From the NCBI RefSeq assembly GCF_014202075.1, contig NZ_JACHFZ010000003.1, positions 248,001-312,000 of the forward strand: a stretch of DNA of 64,000 nt, given 5' to 3'. This document shows positions 54,193-64,000 of this stretch, in pieces (the stretch's first letter is position 1; every line of letters starts with the position of its first letter). Below the pieces are notes generated by a model that saw nothing but the letters and a program-made list of their open reading frames with translations, had not been told where the DNA came from and ran no database searches. A program made the position numbers and the translations under genes. The DNA comes from Brevundimonas basaltis. GTDB lineage: Bacteria; Pseudomonadota; Alphaproteobacteria; Caulobacterales; Caulobacteraceae.

Positions 54193-57100
54193 TTGCGGGA
54201 GGTCGCGTACGCGCGAGCGGGGGATCATTTGGGCGCGGTCGGGGTGCTTCGACGGGTATTCGACATCGACGCGGGCGTCACGCGCCTGGCGCGGGTGCGT
54301 CCGCGCGACTGGCGGGGATCAATGCTGCTCGGGGTCGGCGCGGCCGTCGTCGCGCTGACGGTCCGATGGGCCCTTACGCCGTTCTACGGCGAGATCACCG
54401 GCTTCATGATCCTGCTGCCGGCGGTGATCGTGGCCGCGCTCGCCGGCGGCCGGACGGCGGGCCTTGTTGCGGTCGTCGCCTGCCTGTTCGGGGGCTGGAC
54501 CCTCCTCGGCATCGACGCCATCGGGGCGGGCGTGTCCAACCGGATGGGCGTGATCGCCACATCGAACTTCGTCATCGTCGGTCTGTTCGCCACCATTGTC
54601 GCCGCCTCGCTGCGCAAGGTCGTCGGCAAGCTCGACGCCTCCATCGACGCCCTGCGCGTGTCGGCGGATCGGGCCAGCGAGAGCGAACACCGCCTGCACC
54701 TCATCAGCGAACAGGCCCCCGTCATGCTCTGGATGAGCGACGAAGAGGGCCGCTGCCTGTTGCTTAACCAGGCGCTCCGCGAGTTCTGGGGGGTCGTGGA
54801 ATACGGATCCGGCTTCAATTTCTTCTCGGTGCTGCACGAGGACGATCGCGACCGCGTCGCGGCGACGACCATGTCCGCCATCGAGCTGAGATCGCCGATG
54901 AAAGTGGAGGCCCGGTATCGCCGGGCCGACGGCGAATGGCGGATTCTGAGCACGGAGGCCCGTCCGCGGATCGACGCCGACGGCCGGTTCCGGGGTATGA
55001 TCGGCGTCAACGTCGACGTCACCGATGCGCGAGCGGCGGAATCCGCCCTGCTGGAGCGGGAAGCCCAGCTCAAGGCCATGATCGATCAGGCGTCCGCCGG
55101 GATCACCCAGGTCGGGCTCGACGGGGCGATCGTCAACGCCAACGCCCGCTTCGCCGAAATCCTCGGCGTGCCGCCGGGGAGCGTCGTCGGCCTGAGCACC
55201 GAACAGGTCAGCCACCCGGACGACATCGAACCGACCCGACGCGCCCTCGACCAAGCGCTCAGGGAAGGCGGGGCGCAACTCGAGAAGCGCTACATTCGGC
55301 CCGACGGCTCGACCGTCTGGGTGGTCATCAGCCTGCGGGCGCTCACCGGCAGCGACGGCGCGGTCGAGGGCTTCATCGCCGTCGTGGTCGACATCTCCGG
55401 CGCCAAGGCGGCCGAGGCCGCCCTGCGGGAAAGCGAGGCGCGTTTCCGCCTTCTCGCCGATACCGCCCCGTCGCCGGTCTGGCTGACCAATGCGGACGCT
55501 GAGGTGGAGTTCGTGAACGCCGCGCTCGTCGACTTCATAGGGCGGCCGGCCGATGAAGTTCTGGGGCACGTCTGGCGCGAGGCGATCCACCCCGACGATG
55601 TCGAGAGCGTCAACGTCGCCCAGGCCGAGGCCCGGCCGAACCGACAGCCCTATGGCTTCGAAGCGCGCTTTCGACGCGCCGACGGGGCCTGGCGGTGGTT
55701 GCGGATCGCAGTGAATCCCCGGTTCGACGCCGAAGGGGCCTTCAAGGGCTATGTCGGCATGTCGTTCGACGTCAGCGACACCCGCGACGCCATCGACGCG
55801 CTGGCGCGGCAGGAACGTCGGCAGTCGTTCCTGCTCGCCCTGACCGACACGCTTCGGGACCTGAACTCATCGGACGAAATCATGGCCGAGGTGGAACGGG
55901 CGCTCGGTTCGGAACTGCAGGCCCAGCGGGTCGGCTACGGCGAGGTCGACCAGGAGCGCCGCCAGATCACGATGAGCCGCGACTGGACAGCCGACGTGGC
56001 CAGCGCCCACGGTCAGTTCCAGCTGGAGGACCTGGGCGCCGAACTGATCTCGGACCTTGCCGCCGGCCGGTCCATCCGCATCGCCGACGTGCGCAAGGAC
56101 CCCCGCACCCGCAAGGCCGGCGAGGTATTCAAACGACTGGAGACCCGCTCGCTGATGCGGGCGCCGCTGATCCGGAGCGGCCGTCTGCGCGCCTTCCTCT
56201 ACGTGCACGATTCCCGCGTCCGGGAATGGACCGACGAAGAGCTGGAGCTGCTCCAGGAAGTCGCCACCCGCACCTGGACCGAGATCGAACGCACCCGGGC
56301 CGAGGCCGAGGTCCGGGAAAGCGAGGAGCGCTTCCGCGCCATCGCGGACACCGCGCCCGTGCTGATCTGGGTAACCCGGCAGGACCGCACTCGCGCCTTC
56401 GTCAACCAGGCCTATGTCGCCTACCACGGCGGCTCCTACGAGGAGGCGCGGCTGCTGGACTGGCGCGCCGTCATCCATCCGGACGATCAGGAACAGGTTC
56501 TGGCGGATTCGCTCGCCGGTGAAGCCGCCGGACAGCCCTTCTCGCTCGAGGCGCGATATCTCCGCCACGACGGCGAATACCGTTGGCTGAAGTCTTTCTC
56601 CCGTCCGCGGTTCGCCGCGGGTGGCGAGGTCGTCGGTTTCGTGGGCGTGGCCTTCGACGTCACCGACATCCGCGAGGCGCAGGCGCGGCTGCAGGAATCG
56701 GAGACCCGTTTCAGAACCGTCGCCGACAGCGCGCCGGCGCTGATCTGGATGACCGACGAGGACGCCCGCCTGACCTTTATCAACCGCCGCTTCCGGACCT
56801 TCTTCGGGGTCGAGACAGACGAGGCCATAGACGACGCCTGGAGCCAACTGGTCCATGCCGACGACCTCGCGGACTTCGACGCGGCCTACCGGCGGGCCGT
56901 CGACGATCGTGACCGTTTCGAAGGGGTGGTGAGAGTCAATCACCCCCAGCTCGGTCTGCGCTGGCTGCGTTGCGAGGGGGTGCCGCGCTTCGACGGGTCG
57001 GGCCAGTTCCAGGGCTATGTCGGCGCCAATATCGATGTCACGGAGGCCAAGCGGGCCGAAGACGACCTGAAACGCATCAACGAACTGCTCGAGGAACGCG

Positions 57101-58272
57101 TCGGCGAGGCGCTGGCGGAAAAGGCCAAGGCCGAGGCGGATCTGATGCACGCCCAGCGGATGGAGGCGGTCGGGCGGCTGACCGGCGGCGTGGCGCACGA
57201 CTTCAACAACCTGCTGACGGTCGTGATCGGTGCGCTGGACATGATGCTGCGCTCGCCGGACAACGCCGCACGTCAGAAGAAGCTGGGCGAGGCGGCGCTG
57301 TCGGCGGCGCGGCGCGGCGAGCGCCTGACTCATCAACTGTTGGCCTTCTCGCGGCGTCAGGCGCTGCGGCCCGAACCCACCGACCTGAACGGCCTGATCC
57401 GCGAGAGCGAGCCCCTGCTGCGCCGGGCGCTCGGCGAGGCCGTCGAATTCAAGCTGAAGCTGCGGCGCGGCGGGGCCCGGGTCAGCGTCGATCCGGCCCA
57501 GTTCGAAGCCGCCTTGCTCAATCTGGTGGTCAACGCCCGCGACGCCCTCGGCGACCGCGGCAAGGTTATGGTCCAGACCTTGAGCTGCAGGGTCGAGGCG
57601 GGAGACATCGCCGAGCTGCCGCCCGGCGACTACGTCTGCGTCACGGTTTCCGACAACGGCGCCGGCATGCCCGCCGACATCATCGAGCGGGTGTTCGAGC
57701 CGTTCTTCACGACCAAACCGGTCGGCAAGGGCACGGGCCTCGGGTTGAGCCAGGTCTATGGCTTCGCCCGACAGAGCGGCGGCGGCGTCCGGATCACCTC
57801 GACCGTCGGCCGCGGGACCGAGATCCGCCTCTACCTGCCGCCATTGGGCGCGTCTCAAAAGGCCGACCCGGCCGCGGCCACGGCCGAGCTTCGCGCCGTC
57901 ACCGCCGGACGCCGTTTGCTGCTGGTAGAGGATGATCCGGGTGTGGCCTCGGTGGCCCAGGAGCTCCTTGAGAGCCTCGGCCTCGAGGTACTGTCGGCCG
58001 AGAACGCCCCACAGGCGCTCGAACTGCTTCACAAGCAGCGCTTCGACATCATGCTGACGGACGTCGTCATGCCAGGCGGCATGACCGGCATCGAACTCGC
58101 ACGCGAGAGTGCGCGGATATGGCCGGCGATGCGGATCGTCCTGACCTCCGGCTACGCCGGCGACGACGTCGACGCCGCCCTCGCGGACGCGCCCTGGCCG
58201 TTTGTCAGAAAACCTTATTCCGGAGAGCAGCTCGCCGCCGTGCTGGGCGATCCGCCCTCCGGCGAGACCTGA
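54193..58272 (+). CDS. membrane-bound multi-PAS/GAF hybrid histidine kinase
   Basis: The 1359-residue protein starts at TTG 54193; the TTG at 54229 after a GGGGGA run is also plausible. The N-terminal DUF4118-like membrane domain has about four helices ([36 protein letters not shown]). Domains then follow in order: three PAS (about 165-535), GAF (540-705), two PAS (712-960), HisKA with HDFNN (His about 1002), HATPase ([25 protein letters not shown]) and a receiver (Asp about 1290 in [11 protein letters not shown]). It would autophosphorylate and pass phosphate to its own receiver. It resembles the truncated kinase at 1-2697. The signal is unknown. Confidence 0.95.
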   Translation: MREVAYARAGDHLGAVGVLRRVFDIDAGVTRLARVRPRDWRGSMLLGVGAAVVALTVRWALTPFYGEITGFMILLPAVIVAALAGGRTAGLVAVVACLFGGWTLLGIDAIGAGVSNRMGVIATSNFVIVGLFATIVAASLRKVVGKLDASIDALRVSADRASESEHRLHLISEQAPVMLWMSDEEGRCLLLNQALREFWGVVEYGSGFNFFSVLHEDDRDRVAATTMSAIELRSPMKVEARYRRADGEWRILSTEARPRIDADGRFRGMIGVNVDVTDARAAESALLEREAQLKAMIDQASAGITQVGLDGAIVNANARFAEILGVPPGSVVGLSTEQVSHPDDIEPTRRALDQALREGGAQLEKRYIRPDGSTVWVVISLRALTGSDGAVEGFIAVVVDISGAKAAEAALRESEARFRLLADTAPSPVWLTNADAEVEFVNAALVDFIGRPADEVLGHVWREAIHPDDVESVNVAQAEARPNRQPYGFEARFRRADGAWRWLRIAVNPRFDAEGAFKGYVGMSFDVSDTRDAIDALARQERRQSFLLALTDTLRDLNSSDEIMAEVERALGSELQAQRVGYGEVDQERRQITMSRDWTADVASAHGQFQLEDLGAELISDLAAGRSIRIADVRKDPRTRKAGEVFKRLETRSLMRAPLIRSGRLRAFLYVHDSRVREWTDEELELLQEVATRTWTEIERTRAEAEVRESEERFRAIADTAPVLIWVTRQDRTRAFVNQAYVAYHGGSYEEARLLDWRAVIHPDDQEQVLADSLAGEAAGQPFSLEARYLRHDGEYRWLKSFSRPRFAAGGEVVGFVGVAFDVTDIREAQARLQESETRFRTVADSAPALIWMTDEDARLTFINRRFRTFFGVETDEAIDDAWSQLVHADDLADFDAAYRRAVDDRDRFEGVVRVNHPQLGLRWLRCEGVPRFDGSGQFQGYVGANIDVTEAKRAEDDLKRINELLEERVGEALAEKAKAEADLMHAQRMEAVGRLTGGVAHDFNNLLTVVIGALDMMLRSPDNAARQKKLGEAALSAARRGERLTHQLLAFSRRQALRPEPTDLNGLIRESEPLLRRALGEAVEFKLKLRRGGARVSVDPAQFEAALLNLVVNARDALGDRGKVMVQTLSCRVEAGDIAELPPGDYVCVTVSDNGAGMPADIIERVFEPFFTTKPVGKGTGLGLSQVYGFARQSGGGVRITSTVGRGTEIRLYLPPLGASQKADPAAATAELRAVTAGRRLLLVEDDPGVASVAQELLESLGLEVLSAENAPQALELLHKQRFDIMLTDVVMPGGMTGIELARESARIWPAMRIVLTSGYAGDDVDAALADAPWPFVRKPYSGEQLAAVLGDPPSGET

Positions 58273-58279
58273 GGCGAGT

Positions 58280-58642
58280 CTAGCGCTGGCGCGCCTTGCG
58301 GGCCGCGTAGCGGGCGTCGCGGGCGGCCTTTTGCTCCTCCTTGGTGAGCTGTTTGCGCTCCTTGCGAGCGGCGCGCTTCTCGGCCTCGACGGCTTCCTGC
58401 GCCTCGCGCTCGGCCGCGAGACGGGCGGCCTCGGCCTCCGCCTTCTGGCGACGGATCTCGGCCTTCTCCAGCTCGCGCTGCTGACGCAGGGCTTCCTTCT
58501 CGGCATCGCGCCTGGCTTGCAGCTTGTCGAACTCGGGGTCCGGGGCGGCGGGCTTCGGTTTGAAGCGGGCGAGCAAGGCCTTCTTGGCCTCCTGCTGGGC
58601 GGTCAGGCGGTCGGTGAAGCCGGTTTGTTTCAGATCTCTCAT
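58280..58642 (-). CDS. DUF6481-type charged coiled-coil protein
   Basis: The 120-residue protein starts MRDLKQTGFTDRLTAQQEAKKALLARFKPKPA and continues as one long Lys/Arg/Glu/Ala helix (QQRELEKAEIRRQKAEAEAARLAAEREAQEAVEAEKRAARKERKQ in outline). The pattern matches a small alphaproteobacterial family of unknown role. It is very basic overall, so RNA or DNA contact is possible. It is convergent with the hybrid kinase, 7 nt away. Confidence 0.75.
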   Translation of the reverse strand: MRDLKQTGFTDRLTAQQEAKKALLARFKPKPAAPDPEFDKLQARRDAEKEALRQQRELEKAEIRRQKAEAEAARLAAEREAQEAVEAEKRAARKERKQLTKEEQKAARDARYAARKARQR

Positions 58643-58803
58643 GCGAGCGGTCGTCGATGTCCTTGATTGTTTTGGCAGGCGCGTGAAGGGCGCGGCGAGC
58701 GGCGCTCAGCCAACGCCGGGTGGGCTAAGCCCATATAGTCGCGGAAATCAAGGTTGCGAGGCGGAGTCGCCGCTCCGCCTCCGCATTCGAGTCCGCGACT
58801 GTG

Positions 58804-58989
58804 TCAGTTGGGCTTCTCGGCCTGTCCGACGGCTGTGCCGGCCGCGCCGCCCACGGCCGCACCGACGGGCCCGGCCACGAGGGCGCCGGCGACCGCGCCG
58901 GTGGCGGCCTTCTGTTCGATCGTCTGGCCGCAGGCGGCGAGGCTGGTGGCGGCGATGGCCGCGGCGAGTAGCGGCGCGATACGTTTCAT
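58804..58989 (-). CDS. 61-residue glycine-zipper lipoprotein
   Basis: From ATG 58989, after AGGAG, the product reads MKRIAPLLAAAIAATSLAACG followed by QTIEQKAATGAVAGALVAGPVGAAVGGAAGTAVGQ and a short polar end. A lipoprotein signal with lipobox LAAC and a glycine zipper mark an OsmB-like small envelope lipoprotein. An open frame upstream to 59214 has no signal-like start. Confidence 0.75.
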   Translation of the reverse strand: MKRIAPLLAAAIAATSLAACGQTIEQKAATGAVAGALVAGPVGAAVGGAAGTAVGQAEKPN

Positions 58990-59434
58990 GACGGGCTCCT
59001 GTTCTGGTGGAGCCTGAACGCGATCAGGCCGAAGCCGTTCCTGTGGCGTTGACTCAAGACGACGGGCCAGATTTTCACATCGCGAAGACAATATCTTGAG
59101 CGATCCCCAATCCCGCAGAGCGCACGTATGATATGATCCGGTTGATGCAACGTCGTTAATTACAGTATTGCTGAGTTCCACTGGAGCTCTGTACAAACTG
59201 CGACGAACCGGCACCTGATGACATACCGGCGACGGTCGCGCCGATGTTACGGCGACCGTGAATCTTGCGAATCAACCACATTGCGGCCATAAACGGCTGG
59301 CTTAAGGCGCGTCCCCGACAGCCGGCCCGTTCGCCGACCGTCGATCTACCGCAGCCGGGCCGCGACCGTTGGGTCGCCCCCGCCGCGAGACTAACCGGGG
59401 GCGGCGCTGCGCCCTGCTGAACAGGACTGAGCCT
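58990..59434. other. 445-bp gap, no gene seen
   Basis: This divergent gap lies between the glycine-zipper lipoprotein and the second SleB-type gene. The part at 59080-59230 is visibly richer in A and T than the surroundings and is the likely promoter area for both genes, but I could not assign -35/-10 elements. No repeat or RNA structure stood out. Confidence 0.4.
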
Positions 59435-60577
59435 TTGTCGAAGCCCTCGCATCCGCGTGCGATTTCTCCTGCCGACCGCAAGGCCCAGATTCGGCCCGGC
59501 GTGGCGGCGGCGACGTTCGGCGCGGTAGTGGGCCTGGCGATCGGCTGCGCCTGGCTGGGCGGCGCGGCGGCGAAGGCGACGACGGTTCGCGCCCAGGCGG
59601 AGCGCATCGACAGCGCCACCGCCGCCGGCTTCACTGAAGAGGCTTTGGCCGCCGCCGCCGGGGGGCTCGACGAGAGCGCCCTCGCCATCGCGCGCCGCCA
59701 TGATCCCTACACCGTCGCCGGCTCGGCCCAGCGCGACCGGCAGTCCGCCCTGCTCACCGCGCGCCTTGAACAGCTCCGCGGCCAGTCTTCGGACAGCGGC
59801 CTGCGCCAGGTCAGCCTGACGGGCCCGCTGGCGGCCCAGCCCTTCCGTCTCGGTGGGGCGCTGGACGCCTCGCGCGATCTCGAATGCCTGACCCAGGCGG
59901 CCTATTATGAAGCCCGCGGCGAGGGCCGCGACGGCATGAGGGCCGTAGCCCAGGTCGTCCTCAACCGCGCCCGCCACCGGGCCTTCCCGAACAGCGTCTG
60001 CGGTGTGGTGTTCCAGGGCGCCGGACGGCGCACCGGTTGCCAGTTCAGCTTCACCTGCAACGGTTCGATGCGCGGCCCCGTCAACCGCGCCGCCTGGAAC
60101 CGGGCCCGTGACGTCGCCTCCGCCGCCCTGTCCGGCGCCGTCGAGGCCCGCGTCGGCAACGCCACCCATTTCCACACCACCGGTGTTTCGCCGCGCTGGC
60201 GCCACTCGCTGGTGCGGGTCAGCCAGGTCGGCGACCACCTGTTCTACCGCTTCGGCGGACGTTCGGGGTCCGGCGCCGCCTTCACCTACGCCGCCCGTCC
60301 GTCGACGGATGCGGACGTGAGCGCCCCGCAGCTGGTCCAGGCCAGCCTCGACCCATCGGGCGCCGTGCGCGACGCGGGCGCCATCGCCTACAATCTGTTG
60401 CTGGCCCAGGAAGGGCGGACGCCGTCCGCGCCCGCCGAGGCCGCTGCGGCGACCCCGGCTCCGGCCGCACCGGCGGCGACCACGCCGACCTCGCCCGCTC
60501 CGGCCGCCAAGGTCGCGCAACCCGTCGGCGCCTCGGCCTCGGTGGCTACGCCCGCCTCGGCGACGCCCTCGGCCTGA
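59435..60577 (+). CDS. SleB-type cell wall hydrolase, copy 2
   Basis: From TTG 59435, after AGGA, the product has 380 residues (an in-frame ATG at 59369 would add 22 Arg-rich residues). A membrane anchor or uncleaved signal (VAAATFGAVVGLAIGCAWLGGAAA) is followed by a linker and the hydrolase_2 domain: [89 protein letters not shown]. The tail is long and Ala/Pro/Thr-rich. It shares the whole domain with the gene at 52813. Confidence 0.88.
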   Translation: MSKPSHPRAISPADRKAQIRPGVAAATFGAVVGLAIGCAWLGGAAAKATTVRAQAERIDSATAAGFTEEALAAAAGGLDESALAIARRHDPYTVAGSAQRDRQSALLTARLEQLRGQSSDSGLRQVSLTGPLAAQPFRLGGALDASRDLECLTQAAYYEARGEGRDGMRAVAQVVLNRARHRAFPNSVCGVVFQGAGRRTGCQFSFTCNGSMRGPVNRAAWNRARDVASAALSGAVEARVGNATHFHTTGVSPRWRHSLVRVSQVGDHLFYRFGGRSGSGAAFTYAARPSTDADVSAPQLVQASLDPSGAVRDAGAIAYNLLLAQEGRTPSAPAEAAAATPAPAAPAATTPTSPAPAAKVAQPVGASASVATPASATPSA

Positions 60578-60742
60578 GCATCCTCGAGAGAGGCGTCTCT
60601 CAGAGCCGCCGCTCCTCCACCTGCCAGTGAATAAGGGCTCCGCCGTGCAGCGGACCAAAGTCCTGCGCCCGTCGCTGATCGGCGCCCGGCTGACCCTCTG
60701 CGGGTCTGGTCTCAGTCGTCGGCGAAACCCCGTCGCGCGCCA

Positions 60743-60952
60743 TCAACGGTCCTGCTGATAGCCGACGTTGTGGGTGTTCTGATGGATGTCGCCGAAGCGG
60801 CCTTCCTGGGCCTTGTTGAGGCCCGCGTCGCCCGGCTGGCCGGTGCGCACGTCGGTCCGACGGTCGCGGCGGTCGCCGCTGTCACCCTCGATGTCGGGCT
60901 TCTGGTCCGCAAAGCTTTGTTGTTCCGGCGGGATTTTCGGCGCCTTGGTCAT
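60743..60952 (-). CDS. 69-residue hydrophilic hypothetical protein
   Basis: The product reads MTKAPKIPPEQQSFADQKPD, IEGDSGDRRDRRTDVRTGQ, PGDAGLNKAQEGRFGDIHQN and ends THNVGYQQDR. It is Gln/Asp/Gly-rich and probably disordered. I recall similar small proteins (EQQSFA...GDRRD...GRxGN) in related alphaproteobacteria, function unknown. A strong ribosome site (GCAAGGAGCGAG) precedes the ATG at 60952. The gap 60578-60742 shows nothing. Confidence 0.65.
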   Translation of the reverse strand: MTKAPKIPPEQQSFADQKPDIEGDSGDRRDRRTDVRTGQPGDAGLNKAQEGRFGDIHQNTHNVGYQQDR

Positions 60953-61023
60953 GATCTCGCTCCTTGCAACGGTGTGCTCAGGAAAACGGGGGGCGGCCGC
61001 GGCTGTTCCTTACGGCCGCGCTT

Positions 61024-61893
61024 TCAAAGGGCGTCGAGGCCGATATCCAGCGACGGCGCTGAATGGGTCAGGGCGCCGACCGAGATGACGTCGACGCCGG
61101 TCTCCGCCATGGCCCGCACGGTATCGAGCGACACCCCGCCCGAGGCCTCGATCCGGGGGGCGAACGATGACGCCTTCACCCGCGCCACCGCCTCGCGCAG
61201 CATCCCGACGCTGAAGTTGTCGAGCATGACCACGTCCGGCCGTTCGACCAGCGCCTCGTCCAGTTGATCCAGCCCGTCGACCTCGATCTCGATCTTGACC
61301 AGATGGCCGGCCGCGGCCCGTGCTCGCCGGATCGCCGGCCCGACTCCGCCGCAGACGGCGACATGGTTGTCCTTGATGAGGATGGCGTCATCCAGGCCGA
61401 ACCGGTGATTGACCCCGCCGCCGCAGGCCACGGCGTGCTTCTCGAGCGCGCGCAGGCCGGGCGTGGTCTTGCGGGTGTCGGCGATACGGGCGCCCGTGCC
61501 CTCGACCGCACCGACATAGGCCCGGGTCAGGGTCGCCACCCCGCACAGCCGGCCGAGCAGGTTCAGCGCCGTTCGCTCAGCGGCGAGGAAGGCGCGGGCG
61601 TCGGCCTCGGCCTCGACCAGCGCCGCTCCGGCCTCGAACGCCGCGCCGTCGCGGGCCTTCAGTTCGATTGTCGCCGCCGGGTCCAGGGCCAGCAGCGCCA
61701 GCCGCACGCAGTCGACCCCGCCCAGCACGCCCGGCCGCCGCGCCGCGAACACCGCCCGCATCCGCGCGCCCTCGGGAATGCAGGCCTGTCCGGTCAGATC
61801 GCCGGCGCGGCCGAGATCCTCGGCGAGGGCCATCCGCACCACCGGTTCGATCAGCAGGTCAGGCAGGCGCCGGGTCAGGGTCATGTCGCTCAT
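61024..61893 (-). CDS. nadC: nicotinate-nucleotide pyrophosphorylase (carboxylating)
   Basis: From ATG 61893 the product has 289 residues with the QPRTase pattern: ALAEDLGRAGDLTGQACIP, AERTALNLLGRLCGVATLTRAYV, IADTRKTTPGLRALEKHAVACGGGVNHRFGLDDAILIKDNH, KIEIEVDGLDQLDEAL, VMLDNFSVG, EASGGVSLDTV and VDVISVGALTHSAPSLDIGL. It converts quinolinate and PRPP to nicotinate mononucleotide. Its start overlaps the nadB stop (ATGA at 61890-61893). Confidence 0.97.
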   Translation of the reverse strand: MSDMTLTRRLPDLLIEPVVRMALAEDLGRAGDLTGQACIPEGARMRAVFAARRPGVLGGVDCVRLALLALDPAATIELKARDGAAFEAGAALVEAEADARAFLAAERTALNLLGRLCGVATLTRAYVGAVEGTGARIADTRKTTPGLRALEKHAVACGGGVNHRFGLDDAILIKDNHVAVCGGVGPAIRRARAAAGHLVKIEIEVDGLDQLDEALVERPDVVMLDNFSVGMLREAVARVKASSFAPRIEASGGVSLDTVRAMAETGVDVISVGALTHSAPSLDIGLDAL

Positions 61894-63389
61894 TCCGCCA
61901 TCGCCGGGACCGGGGCCCGCAGCCGGGTGTGTCGCGCCTCGGCGGCCGCCTCGGGGAAGTCGCCGCGCCAGTGCCCGCCCCGGCTCTCGCGCCGCGCCAG
62001 GGCCGCCAGGACGATCAGCCGGGCCGCGGCGGTCGGCAGGGCGCCGGGCGTCCGGGCTTCCAGCTGGTCCAGCACCGTCAGGGCGCGGCTCAGACCGGCC
62101 GCGCTGCGGACCACTCCCGCGTCGGCGCTCATCGTCCGGCGGAGCCGCTTCAGGCCCTCGGGCGGCAGATCGGGGGCCGCAACCGGCGCCGCCACGGGTC
62201 CCGCGGCCATGGTGACCCGCGCCGCCCTCCGGCCCGTGCGGCGCCCGAAGGCGGCGGCTTCCAGCAGGGAGTTGGACGCCAGCCGGTTGGCCCCATGCAC
62301 GCCGGTGGCGGCGCATTCGCCGACCGCGAACAGGCCCTCCAGCGTGGTGCGCCCGTCCGGCCCGGCGGCGATCCCGCCCATGTGGTAGTGCGCCGCGGCG
62401 GCCACAGGGATCGGCGACTCGCGCGGGTCCAGCCCGGCCCGCATGCAGGCGGCGAAGACGGCCGGGAACGCATGGGGGAAGTCCCAGCCGATCGCCCGCG
62501 CATCCAGAAACGCGCCCCGGCCCGCCGCGCGCGCCGCATGCACCGCCCGGGCCACGACGTCGCGCGGCTGCAGATCGGCGTCGGCGGCCTCGCCCAGCAA
62601 GAATCCGCCCTCGCCGTCGATCAGCCGCGCCCCCTCGCCCCGCAACGCCTCGGTGGCCAGCGGCATGGGATCGAGGCCGACGTCCATGGCGGTGGGGTGG
62701 AACTGGACGAATTCGGGGTCCAGAATCTCGGCGCCCGCCCGGTGCGCCAGCGCCATGCCCTCGCCGAGCAGGGCGGCCGGCGTCGTCGTCTGGGCGTAGA
62801 GCCCGCCCGCGCCGCCGGTGGCCAGCACCACCGCCGGGGCCAGCACCTCGAGCAGACGCCCGCCGCGTTCGACCAGCGCGCCGCGAACCCGCCCGGCCTC
62901 GTCCTGGATCAGGCCGCGCAGCCGTCCGTCCTCCCAGATCTCGATGTGGGGCGCGGCCCGCGCCGCCGCGACCAGCGCCGACAGGATGGCCCGCCCCGCC
63001 CCGTCGCCGCCGACGCGGGCTACGCGCGCCCGCGAATGGGCGGCCTCGAGGCTGACGGCGAAGTCGCCCGCCGCGTCCCGGTCGAACGGCGCGCCCAGCG
63101 CGGCCAGCCACTCCACCGTCTCGCGCCCGTCGGCGGTCAGCAGTTGCGCCGCGGTGGTCTCCACCAAGCCAGCCCCCGCGGCCTCGGTGTCGGCGGCGTG
63201 CAGGGCCGGCGCATCGGAGGGCGACAGCGCCGCCGCCACCCCGCCCTGCGCCCATGCGGATGAGCAGGCCTGCAGCAGCGGCGCGGGCGTCGCCACCAGC
63301 ACCTTGCGCGGCGCGGCTTCCAGCGCGGTCGACAGCCCCGCCAGCCCGCCGCCGATGATCAGCGGCCCGTCATGTTCGATGCGGCTCAC
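61890..63389 (-). CDS. nadB: L-aspartate oxidase
   Basis: From GTG 63389 the product has 499 residues. FAD-binding PLIIGGGLAGLSTALEA, SSAWAQGGVAAALSP, VLATGGAGGLYAQTTTP, ILDPEFVQFHPTAMDV, YHMGGIAAGPDGRTTLEGLFAVGECAATGVHGANRLASNSLLEA are characteristic, with a C-terminal helical domain ending RESRGGHWRGDFPE. It oxidises aspartate to iminoaspartate, which NadA (not in this window) condenses to quinolinate. The GTG overlaps the upstream protease stop by 4 nt. Confidence 0.97.
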   Translation of the reverse strand: MSRIEHDGPLIIGGGLAGLSTALEAAPRKVLVATPAPLLQACSSAWAQGGVAAALSPSDAPALHAADTEAAGAGLVETTAAQLLTADGRETVEWLAALGAPFDRDAAGDFAVSLEAAHSRARVARVGGDGAGRAILSALVAAARAAPHIEIWEDGRLRGLIQDEAGRVRGALVERGGRLLEVLAPAVVLATGGAGGLYAQTTTPAALLGEGMALAHRAGAEILDPEFVQFHPTAMDVGLDPMPLATEALRGEGARLIDGEGGFLLGEAADADLQPRDVVARAVHAARAAGRGAFLDARAIGWDFPHAFPAVFAACMRAGLDPRESPIPVAAAAHYHMGGIAAGPDGRTTLEGLFAVGECAATGVHGANRLASNSLLEAAAFGRRTGRRAARVTMAAGPVAAPVAAPDLPPEGLKRLRRTMSADAGVVRSAAGLSRALTVLDQLEARTPGALPTAAARLIVLAALARRESRGGHWRGDFPEAAAEARHTRLRAPVPAMAE

Positions 63390-64000
63390 CCGCCCATGCC
63401 GAGATAGCGGCCGGCGATGTCGAGCGCGGCCGGCAGCGATCCATTGCCGAGCGGCATCAGGGCGGCCACCCCGACCCCGGCGCAGGCCGCCGCCGTGACG
63501 ACGAACAGGCCGACGCTGAACACTGACTCGCGGCGCGTCAGCGGCCGTCCGTCCGGACGCCAGGTCCCGCGCTTCAGATGGCCGATCAGGGCGATGGCCA
63601 GGAACGCGGCGAGGATCCACCGCCCGGTCGTGAAGCCCCACCAGACCACGAGGCCGCCCATGGCCATCATGGCGACGCGTTCGACCATCGGATGGATGCC
63701 CGCCAGCACCGGTCCCAGCGCCTTGGACCCGTCCAGCGGCGGCGCCGGCGCAAGGTTGATCAGGTTGACCGCCGCGATCACCGCCGCGCCCAGCAGCCAC
63801 GCGCCATGCCCGGTGGCGATGAAGCCCGCGAAGAACGGGATCGCCGCCAGCAGGCCGAAGGCCGGCCCGGCCAGCGAGACCAGCACCCCGTGCCACTCGC
63901 TCTGCGGCAGCCGTTGGCTCTTCGCCACGCCGCCGAGGAAAGGAATGATGTAGATGCGGGCCGGTCCCATGCCGAGCCGGTTCATGGCCAGCACATGGCC
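63386..64000 (-). CDS. site-2 protease (M50) family membrane metalloprotease, N-terminus off window
   Basis: The frame is open to the right edge, giving about 204 residues. The first visible residues GHVLAMNRLGMGPARIYIIPFLGGVA continue a cut HExxH zinc motif (its GH is seen, the HE lies beyond). The second motif NLINLAPAPPLDGSKAL supplies the zinc Asp. Several hydrophobic helices flank both, and ESVFSVGLFVVTAAACAGVGVAAL forms a last one. S2P-type enzymes cleave within membranes. The stop overlaps nadB, so protease, nadB and nadC are likely one transcript. Confidence 0.88.
   Translation of the reverse strand, partial: GHVLAMNRLGMGPARIYIIPFLGGVAKSQRLPQSEWHGVLVSLAGPAFGLLAAIPFFAGFIATGHGAWLLGAAVIAAVNLINLAPAPPLDGSKALGPVLAGIHPMVERVAMMAMGGLVVWWGFTTGRWILAAFLAIALIGHLKRGTWRPDGRPLTRRESVFSVGLFVVTAAACAGVGVAALMPLGNGSLPAALDIAGRYLGMGG

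Noticed and set aside
61024-63255. 743-residue protein ending in NadC
   Set aside because: The upstream part is an Arg/Gly-rich antisense frame of nadB. The real start is the ATGA overlap at 61893.

Overview
The window is very GC-rich, gene-dense, mostly chromosomal DNA from an alphaproteobacterium. I place it in the Caulobacteraceae, probably Brevundimonas or a close relative. This is inference from gene content: a bolA / aldo-keto reductase-like / grxD cluster, DnaG with the zinc-less alphaproteobacterial N-terminus, an ELM1-family protein, a DUF6481-type protein, HDFNN-type PAS kinases and an HWE-type kinase. No rRNA, tRNA, CRISPR array, prophage or IS transposase was found.

Layout. 1-2.7 kb: 3'-truncated PAS/GAF sensor kinase. 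2.9-5.5 kb: acetyltransferase, then a compact bolA, AKR-like, grxD, thioesterase run. 5.5-9.1 kb: lipoproteins, rpsD with its terminator, sodB, and a secreted-protein gene split by a one-base frameshift. 9.1-11.5 kb: glutathione-dependent formaldehyde detoxification (frmA, a VOC protein, fghA) with an AT-rich palindrome inside. 11.5-12.6 kb: a sirtuin gene bracketed by two copies of a 130-145 bp palindromic element. 12.6-18.5 kb: RNA methyltransferase, S1/P1-like nuclease, nitroreductase, GST, 3D-domain protein and small proteins. 18.7-22.1 kb: a type IIL (MmeI-like) restriction-modification protein, the only clear defence gene. 22.2-24.2 kb: extensin-like lipoprotein, a helix-turn-helix protein, and a four-helix-bundle (23S rRNA IVP family) gene between inverted telomere-like heptamer arrays. 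24.2-28.1 kb: rpoD and dnaG. 29.5-38.6 kb: carA and carB on opposite strands, with a Rieske oxygenase/permease pair, HAD phosphatase and RraB between. 39-49.6 kb: second copy of the helix-turn-helix protein, dicarboxylate-type symporter, selD-mnmH, greA, ELM1, a DUF559 endonuclease bracketed by palindromic repeats, DUF389. 49.7-58.3 kb: trxB and signalling (response regulator, HWE kinase, large hybrid PAS kinase). 52.8 and 59.4 kb: two SleB-type cell-wall hydrolases. 61-64 kb: M50 protease, nadB, nadC with overlapping codons.

The most unusual signal is the repeat biology. Two heptamer loci share one architecture: a G-rich array followed by a C-rich array, both in 7-nt phase. At 17.76-17.87 kb they face each other across 6 nt. 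At 23.73-24.24 kb they enclose the four-helix-bundle gene. The right-hand array supplies the stop codons of both that gene and rpoD and places five GGG tracts directly after rpoD on the sense strand. Two other single-gene units (sirtuin, DUF559) are bracketed by palindromic elements, and palindromic repeat DNA is translated inside the MmeI-like protein and at the C-terminus of the DUF559 protein. Together this looks like small gene-plus-repeat cassettes, although no mobilising enzyme is visible here.
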